Shown: positions 57,345-64,000 of the stretch, in pieces
How the letters are laid out: each line of letters begins with the position of its first letter
How positions within the stretch are numbered: the stretch's first letter is position 1
NCBI RefSeq assembly: GCF_034702125.1
Contig: NC_085865.1
Span: forward strand, 24,512,567-24,576,566
Length of the DNA stretch: 64,000 nucleotides
From: Engraulis encrasicolus
Taxonomy: Eukaryota; Chordata; Actinopteri; Clupeiformes; Engraulidae
Direction: 5' to 3'
Translations under genes and position numbers: made by a program
The notes under the pieces: generated by a model
Told to the model about the DNA's origin: nothing
The model's input: only the letters and a program-made list of their open reading frames with translations
The model's database searches: none

Positions 57345-57756
57345 CCATAAGCAAGCAGGTCCCCCACTGAGGTCCAATCTCCCCTCGTCCTTCCTCCTCC
57401 TCCGCCTCCACCTCTGTCTCACTCTTCACTATCTCTCTCTCTGTTTCATTAACGAAGCTTTTTTGGGGAGCATGCTCAAAACTCTTTAATTCTGTTACGT
57501 GTCCTTTTAACCCCCTGCCATGCCCTCCCCTCCCCCTACCCACTTACACACTCACCCCACCTCCACCTCTCTCCACAATTACACTATTCTTCTCTCCTCT
57601 TTTAACCTGAACCCTACCCCCCCCCCCCCCTTTCCTTCCCCCCTGACCGGTCCCAGAAAACCCTGGTGTCCCCCAGTCGTTGCTCCCTATCCTCCCTTAA
57701 CGGTCCCCCCTTCTGGACCCAGATACCCCCCCAGCGGGGTGGTCTCTAGTGGTGCT

Positions 57757-57924
57757 CTACTGGAATGCCAGCAGGAACATGAGCACCACATTGATGATGA
57801 TGAGGATCATCATGATGAGGAAGACCACCACCCGCTGGGTCTCCGGGTGCATGTTGCAGCGCAGCAGCATGTCGAAGAAGCCCCCCTTCTCCCCACGACT
57901 CCGGTGGGAGCTACTGCGAGCCAT
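57757..57924 (-). CDS. 55-aa single-pass membrane microprotein (possibly SMIM39-like)
   Basis: A single-exon frame too short for usual length filters: ATG at 57924, TAG at 57759-57757, and an in-frame TAG 24 bases upstream of the ATG that fixes the start. Residues 1-13 are Ser/Arg-rich and basic (MARSSSHRSRGEK). Residues 14-31 are a short cytosol-facing type segment (FFDMLLRCNMHPETQR). Residues 32-54 are one long hydrophobic helix rich in Val, Ile, Leu and Met ending LLAFQ. GC-rich coding with C/G-ended codons contrasts with surrounding DNA and supports real coding. Human 2q21.1 has a small integral membrane protein gene near ARHGEF4, which I think is SMIM39. I cannot confirm the sequence match. 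Function unknown. It resembles regulin-type membrane microproteins only in size and topology. Confidence 0.75.
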   Translation of the reverse strand: MARSSSHRSRGEKGGFFDMLLRCNMHPETQRVVVFLIMMILIIINVVLMFLLAFQ

Positions 57925-58830
57925 CGGCGGTGGCGGCCTCCCCCGCTAGCACCTCCTCCTCTTCCTCCGCTAGCCAGCTATCCTCCTCTTCCTCTTCCTT
58001 TTCTTCTCCTCCTCTCCCTCCTCCTGTTCTTTCTCTTCCCTCTTGCCTTCTTCTTCTTCTTCCTGCTCCACCACCACCTCCTCTGTGGCCTCTGACGAGC
58101 CCACGATCTTCTTCCTCTCTCGCCCTCTCTTTACGTCTCTCCCTCTACTCTCTTTTTTCGGTTGTGCTGCTACTGTGGCCCCTTCAATACCTCATTCCCT
58201 CGTGGGGATGCCAATACTCTGTACTCTGTCCTCCCTCCCTATTCCCCCCTCTTTTTCTCTCTCTTCCAGCTTTACCTCCCTGTTCCCTCTTTTTTTCTGT
58301 CTCTCCCTCTCTGTCTCTCTGTCCTCTGCTAGTCAGGAGGATGCTGAAGGACTCACAAGCTCTGCTACCGCCTGGTCACTACCTCTCATGTCTTTTCTCA
58401 CGCGTTGTCTCCTCCTGGGCTTACAATCTCCTATTTCTTCTATAGCCCTTCCCTCCTCCTCTGTCCTCTCCCTCTTCCTCCTCCTCTTCTTCCAGCACCT
58501 CCTTTTTTCTTCTTCTCCTCCTCCACCACCCTCACCACCACCACCACCACCACCACCACCACCACCTCCTCCTCCTCCTCTGCTTGTTTGGCTTGTTGGA
58601 TGCTCGCTGCCGAGTGGTGCGCAGACAGAACGAATGCTAGCTGCGCTTGCTCTGATGGAGATCCATGCTACGTTCCCACCCTCCGCCTCCTTCTCTCCTC
58701 TCCTCGCTCCTCAACGCAAAAATACAACGATGATCGTCTTCCGAAAGGGAAAAAAAAAGGAACGAGAAAGGAAATCACGCCGCTCAGCGCTGTTTTCAGG
58801 CTAGCCTTGGATGAAATGCATCCACCTAAC
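57925..58830 (-). promoter_or_regulatory. Purine-rich (minus strand) leader and probable promoter of the 55-aa gene
   Basis: The minus strand is GAGGAGGA/GGTGGTGG-rich for about 700 bp, including a (GGT)n run at 58532-58566, and then becomes CpG-rich near 58600-58810 (GCGCACCACTCGGCAGCGAG, GAGCGGCGTGATTTCC). This fits a 5' UTR with promoter. The plus-strand Pro/Ser/Leu-rich frames across it are translation of the repeats and are not genes. Confidence 0.4.
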
Positions 58831-59132
58831 TCTCGAAGCTGCTCTCTTCCCTCTGTCTGTCTGTGTCGTTCTCTCTCACACACACACGTACACAAGCTCT
58901 TGCTTCCTTTGCCTTCCTCTCCCTCCCTCCCTCTCTCTTTCTCTGTCTCTTGCGCTCCCCCCCACCACCTTCCTCCCAACCCCCCCACTAGCAACCAATC
59001 GGCTGGCTGAAACCGGCACCGTATCCTGGAAACCGGAATGGCTGAGGCAGGCCTTAGCAACCCAGGGGAGGGCGGGGGATGGGGGCGGAGGGAGCAGCGG
59101 GATGGATGTAGAATAATAGAGTGAGTGAGCAG

Positions 59133-59272
<140 letters not shown>

Positions 59273-59440
59273 GATGAAGAAAATAGACCTGTCTAAAAGA
59301 CTGAGTGTGGAAGATAAAAATTGAAAGACAGAGTGAGAGGGAGGGAGGAAGCGAAAGAGAGGTTACAAGGAAATGGATGCAGGGAGTGGATGGAGAGAAC
59401 AAATAGATGAGAGGCTGGATCTTTGAAGAGAGCCAAGGTG

Positions 59441-59506
<66 letters not shown>

Positions 59507-59533
59507 GTTTGTGTTTGTGTGTGTGTGTGTGTC

Positions 59534-59611
<78 letters not shown>
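59441..59611. repeat. (GT)n compound microsatellite, about 170 bp
   Basis: GT run with a GCGTGTGTTTGTGTTTGTG interruption in the middle and then a second GT run. Confidence 0.96.
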
Positions 59612-59613
<2 letters not shown>

Positions 59614-59851
59614 TGGGGTATGTCATTACAGCCATATCAGCCCACTGACAAGAACGGAATGTTCATTAGCCGCATCAGCTAACCCCCCCCCCCTCCTGCC
59701 CCCACCCCTCTCTTTGAGCTCTCAATCTGTTCTGCATTACAATAGGAAACGTCAAAAAAGGGGGAAAATAATAGTAATAATGATAATGCCGACACAAGCG
59801 GCACTCCCCGCCGATTACACAAGGTCCAGATTTAGAGCATGAATACACACA

Positions 59852-59854
<3 letters not shown>

Positions 59855-59910
<56 letters not shown>
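59855..59910. repeat. (GT)n microsatellite
   Basis: Third GT run within 500 bp, about 28 units. Confidence 0.95.
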
Positions 59911-59911
<1 letters not shown>

Positions 59912-61706
59912 ATGTGTGGTGTGTGTGTTTGTTTACGTGTGCTAATGTGCACACATACGCATAATGTTTGGCCTAGCCCAGTACTGGGGCATCTTCCTCC
60001 TCTTCTCTGGGTGACCTGATTTTCGCAGAGAGAGAGAGGAGTCGACTGTGGTGCACAGGTGCACACCGCCCAAGCCCCAGAACAAGAACAGAATGCCCGG
60101 CCGCCCGGACGCCACGCAGGAATACAAACCAGCGCTTCATTATTCACGAGTTGCAGCCCCCCCCGGTGTCCATCTGAATGCACAGATGGCTGCTCTTCTC
60201 TTCTTTTACTCACTCCATTCCGCGTCGTGCTGAGTGACGAGCGGAGCCGGCGATGGCCATTTGAATTTCAACACGCTGTCTTTGCTTTTGGGGTTTTCCC
60301 TCCCAGACCCCCCCCTTCTTCACCTTTTGATCTTATGACCGCATTTGCAGTGGTGCAAGGTACATGAATATAGAATATGTGCAGTTGTATAATAAACAGA
60401 GTATACATAGACATAATAGGGTAGGCCTATATGCACTCAAAAACTAAAGAAATTTTATAAACGCATTCTTTCTCTTTATCAATTTTACCTTCTGATAAGG
60501 TAATTTTACACTGTACTTTGTTGCAACCACAGCTAGGTATATGTGTGTATATGTATATTGCCTGCATGTATATTGCATGTGGGGTATACCTGTATGCATT
60601 TTACAGCAAAGAGGCAATATGAATTTACACTGAAGACTGTTCACATGCACATGCTATTGCACATGCACACGTCTATTACACTATAGAGTACTACTATTCC
60701 CGCAACTATTATTTCATTTGACTGCACATTCGCATATATTCACACAGACATACAGTATGATGAGCAAATGATTCATAAATATCTATGACGAATAGTGCAC
60801 AGTAACACTAATGTAGGTATTAGAACAAGGAGCATCCAACAGGGCGCTAGTGCACACATACTACAATTGGACGACCTCAGCACGAGCAAATAATGCTAGC
60901 TTACCCGAAATGTTTTTTTTCCCCCCTGTGAGAATGAAAAACAAAATGGCCGTGCTGAATCAGCAAGGCTACTTCAGTTTCTACAGCTATTCCATCACTC
61001 AAATGGACAAAGGAATGAAGTACGTTTGTACTTCATTTATGATTTAGTGATGTAAGTAAAGTCAAAATGCAGGCTTTTTAAAGAAATGGCCAGGATACCA
61101 CACGTGACGTAACTGGATTCTTTCGTCATAAAATGTGCAAGACATCCCTTTCCTCTTTCAAACTTGGCAGGGATGAAAAGTGGCAACACAACACACAGCT
61201 GTTGTGGACTTAGCATACTGTAGCATAACAAGCTAAAAAAAAACCTGTTTGGACCTTTTATGTCCCAAGGTGATGTCATAAATATTTCATGAATATGGAG
61301 GCTGGACCCCCTTTATACATTACATTCAAGTGCAAGATTTACAGCCAACAGGAATACTTAAAATGGATGGTAATGGTAAATCTCAATAAGAAAATGAAAT
61401 ATTTATGAATGACCAACATACTTGAATGACCAACATACTAAATGGTAGTCGCACCATTAAAGCTGCCGTTGGTAAATTTCTGTCTTGTTATACGCAACGT
61501 CCTGATTATGAGATTTTAGAAGTTAAACATAAATGATCAGAACACCTAATGTGGAAAAGTACTAAATCTGTAGTCGCCAAATGCATCTAATTCTCAGTTT
61601 AAGCCGAAAAATAGTAAAAAGTATTCAATCTCCTGTCCTCCTTTCAACGTCATGTATTGCACGTGTAGGCCTACTGTGATGGGGCAGCTACCCACACCCC
61701 CTAACC
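59911..61706. other. No recognised gene
   Basis: Intergenic or arhgef4 upstream intron. The GC content is higher at 59970-60250 (GCCCGGCCGCCCGGACGCC), without an exon I can support. The rest is AT-rich. Confidence 0.5.
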
Positions 61707-62095
61707 CAGGGCTATTCAAATGGCGGCCCTGGGGCCAGATGCGGCCCTTGGACGGCAAGGTTCTGCCCCCCCACGAGGTCAGAACAAAATGAAAACAAAT
61801 ATGTGCGCTATCAGTGTCCATGCGCAATTTGCGATCACTAACACTTCAGGTTAGAGATATTTTTTCCATGCACATGAGAGTGATATCTTATCTGAAATAG
61901 TCTCATAATAGACCATCGAGGCTACTAAGAAATAGAAAAGTGAATATCTCTTCTGTCTGGAAAGTTATCCGCTTGTTTCGCACGCTCACTTTGGACATTG
62001 CATGCAGTTACATACATGTGTATTCCATGCTCGGCCCCTTTACTGGGAGGAACTCGAAAAACTGACCCTCTGTGAAATTTAATTGAATACCCCTG
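61707..62095. mobile_element. hAT-type non-autonomous transposon, 389 bp, perfect 8-bp target duplication
   Basis: The ends are CAGGGCTATTCAAATGG and TAATTGAATACCCCTG. CCCTAACC flanks both sides (61699-61706 and 62096-62103). GGCGGCCCTGGGGCCAGATG follows the left end. Confidence 0.92.
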
Positions 62096-62117
62096 CCCTA
62101 ACCTGTTTAGCTAGGGC

Positions 62118-62420
62118 CAGTGGTTCTTAACCCGGGGTGCGGGCACCCCCTGGGGGTTTGCGCCAGAGATTTCAACGGGTGCGCTGAATTTTCTTTGTGT
62201 TGAGATTGTGACCAAAATTCGGCTTGTGAACATTATAATTAGGCCAAATCAAAACCAAGTTCAAACATGTTTTGGTCGCCATGTAAAGTAATTAAGGTTT
62301 TGTTTAATGTCTCAAGCACGAGTCATTCTGCAGTGTGTATACACGTGTTGAAATTTGGGTTGGGAGTGCGTGGCTTGTCTTGGGCACAGGTAAGGGGGTG
62401 CTTAGGCTACCAAGGAAGCA
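62118..62420. mobile_element. 5' part of another hAT-type element (CAGTGGTTCTTAACC family)
   Basis: Starts CAGTGGTTCTTAACCCGGGG, 14 bp after the duplicated target of the previous element. The expected GGTTAAGAACCACTG right end is not seen, so the copy appears truncated. The right boundary is approximate. Confidence 0.55.
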
Positions 62421-63355
62421 CTGAAATTTTGTAATCAAGAGCTTTGGCGGGAGCAAGAGAACTTGTTCTTTTTCTGTATTGTGCCATTTCATGTACTAAT
62501 TTTTGAATCCCATGACAGTTCAAGGTACAATGACAACAAACAAGTTGCTGATTAAGGACCCAATTTTAAGTTTTGGCATGGATGGAGCAGTGTTTACAGA
62601 ATTGTTGTTAGTAAAGGTGGTGGGAGGGATGATGGCTGGTTTCAGAGACCCATCACTGTTATCATTGGAGAGGCTATGCAGTGCAATTTCATATGAAATG
62701 AGGAAACCCCACAAAAGTATACATCTGGTGAAGATACTTTAGAAATTACACTCACAACATAAAATCGTTTTCAGGGAACCATGGTGGTAGGAGTTTGTTA
62801 TCAAGGGGGACGTCTTAACTACAAGTGCTAGGGGAAAACCTGAGATGTGAACTGCTGAGCAAAACGGATGAACTTCAACCTTCCATGAGCTGACAGACAC
62901 AAGCGGACGTGAGCGTTCCAACGTACGCATAACGTTGGCTCAACAACTCTCACAGGTTGCTTCTTTTCCATCTCATTAGGCAAATGGCTGGGAACCAATG
63001 AGATGCATTACACGCTGTCAGGACAGGAAATTTGCCTTCCTAATAGTCTCAAAGCACCTGACCATATCCGGCATGGCGTTAAAACAGATAGCACCATACT
63101 GTACGTTTTAGCTTTCAAAACACATCAAGACGCTAAGATAGAACAGTAATTCTATCTATTCGAAGCATCTGCGACCGCAATCTTAGCAATGCCTTTAAAT
63201 AAACATGCTGGGAAATGTTCAAAGGACAGATACGATAGCCGATAATTCACAGTCAAATCCCTCTCGGCATTCCGCATGTAAATCAATTACGTGCCTTCAC
63301 AGCAGGACTCCATGAGGCCTACATACTCCGACATCGAGATCATGTTACGATCTTG
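62421..63355. other. No recognised feature
   Basis: Unique-looking DNA without coding or repeat signal that I can support. Confidence 0.5.
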
Positions 63356-63361
63356 TATGTA

Positions 63362-63925
63362 GGCTATGCCATATCAGCCCAATGCACAGGATTTACAAGA
63401 TTCATATAAGAACTAAGACACACTATCAGAAAAGTCAGATCTGGGGGTTGTGCAGTCGACCCAGAGGTGTGTTTGGCTATGCCATACCAGCCCAATGCAC
63501 AGGGTTTACAAGATTCATATGAGAATTAAGCCACAGTATCAGAAGAGTCAGATCTGAGGGTTGTGCAGTCGACTCAGAGGTGTGTTTGGCTATGCCATAT
63601 CAGCCCAATGCACAGGATTTACAAGATTCATATGAGAATTAAGACACACTATCAGAAAAGTCAGATCTGGGGGTTGTGCAGTCGACTCAGAGGTGTGTTT
63701 GGCTATGCCATATCAGCCCAATGCACAGGATTTACAAGATTCATATGAGAATTAAGCCACACTAACAGAAAAGTCCGATCTGGGGGTTGTTCAGTCGACC
63801 CAGAGGTGTGTTTGGCTATGCCATATCAGCCCAATGCACAGGATTTACAAGATTCATATGAGAATTAAGCCACAGTATCAGAAAAGTCCGATCTGGGGTT
63901 GTTTAGTCGACCCAGAGGTGTGTTT
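63362..63925. repeat. 113-bp tandem repeat, five copies
   Basis: GGCTATGCCATA begins at 63362, 63475, 63588, 63701 and 63814, an exact 113-bp period with about 95% identity by eye. Each unit has GCCCAATGCACAGG, TTCATATGAGAATTAAG, AGTCNGATCTGGGG and GCAGTCGACNCAGAGG. The array ends at GTGTGTTTCTAAGC near 63925. There are no spacers of varied sequence, so it is not CRISPR-like. Confidence 0.97.
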
Positions 63926-64000
63926 CTAAGCTGCTTGACCCTGCTGCTTGTGTCTGTGTCCTATCCGGTCTTGTTGTTGTCAGTGCCTTGGCATACAGCT

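Noticed and set aside
57520..59116. Long plus-strand Pro/Ser/Leu-rich frames (up to 253 aa)
   Set aside because: The composition follows CT/CCA/CCT repeats on the antisense side of the 55-aa gene. There are no domains or splice logic.
59815..60213. 132-aa minus-strand frame ending in a CA-repeat peptide
   Set aside because: Low-complexity tail, no family match, and overlapping frames on both strands of similar length.
63362..63925. CRISPR-like array
   Set aside because: The whole 113-bp unit repeats without distinct spacers, and the host is a vertebrate.

Overview
The window is nuclear DNA from a vertebrate, almost certainly a ray-finned (teleost) fish. The genes are split by GT-AG introns, dinucleotide microsatellites are long and dense, and there is a complete Tc1-type transposon, many small hAT-like and other non-autonomous DNA elements, and tRNA-derived SINEs. 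The proteins align in memory to vertebrate orthologues but carry fish-like differences.

Layout, left to right. (1) 385-4991, plus strand: the last five coding exons of an endophilin-B gene (sh3glb1), including a 24-nt microexon. Its upstream exons lie outside the window. (2) About 5-13.4 kb: gene-poor DNA holding MITEs, microsatellites and a complete 1619-bp Tc1/mariner element with an unbroken 337-aa DD34E transposase. (3) 13573-17762, minus: nrros (LRRC33), two coding exons, with a GC-rich promoter and untranslated first exon near 18.6 kb. (4) About 18.9-23.6 kb: repeats only, including two hAT-type elements with perfect 8-bp target duplications. (5) 23646-28257, minus: fbxo45, three coding exons, complete. 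(6) 28.3-29.2 kb: a shared divergent promoter. (7) 30049-36994, plus: fam168b, five coding exons, complete, with a 1.9-kb near-palindromic foldback in its second coding intron and a long 3' UTR ending near 39065. (8) 44052-54163, minus: the SH3-DH-PH core of arhgef4 (Asef), nine coding exons, with a possible short alternative first exon at 57309-57344. (9) 57757-57924, minus: a 55-aa single-pass membrane microprotein gene upstream of the arhgef4 core exons. (10) 59-64 kb: microsatellites, two hAT-type elements and a five-copy 113-bp tandem repeat at the right edge.

The genes do not form one pathway. fbxo45-nrros (human 3q29) and fam168b-arhgef4 (human 2q21.1) are each neighbour pairs in human, and here the two pairs are joined through the fbxo45/fam168b promoter, with sh3glb1 (human 1p22) alongside. 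Several products are prominent in neurons: endophilin B1, FBXO45, FAM168B and Asef. NRROS acts in microglia and other myeloid cells.

The strongest items for a second look are the foldback inside fam168b, the 55-aa membrane protein, the apparently intact Tc1 element, and the collybistin-like alternative start of arhgef4. All family calls come from recalled protein similarity and splice-site reading; no database search was run.
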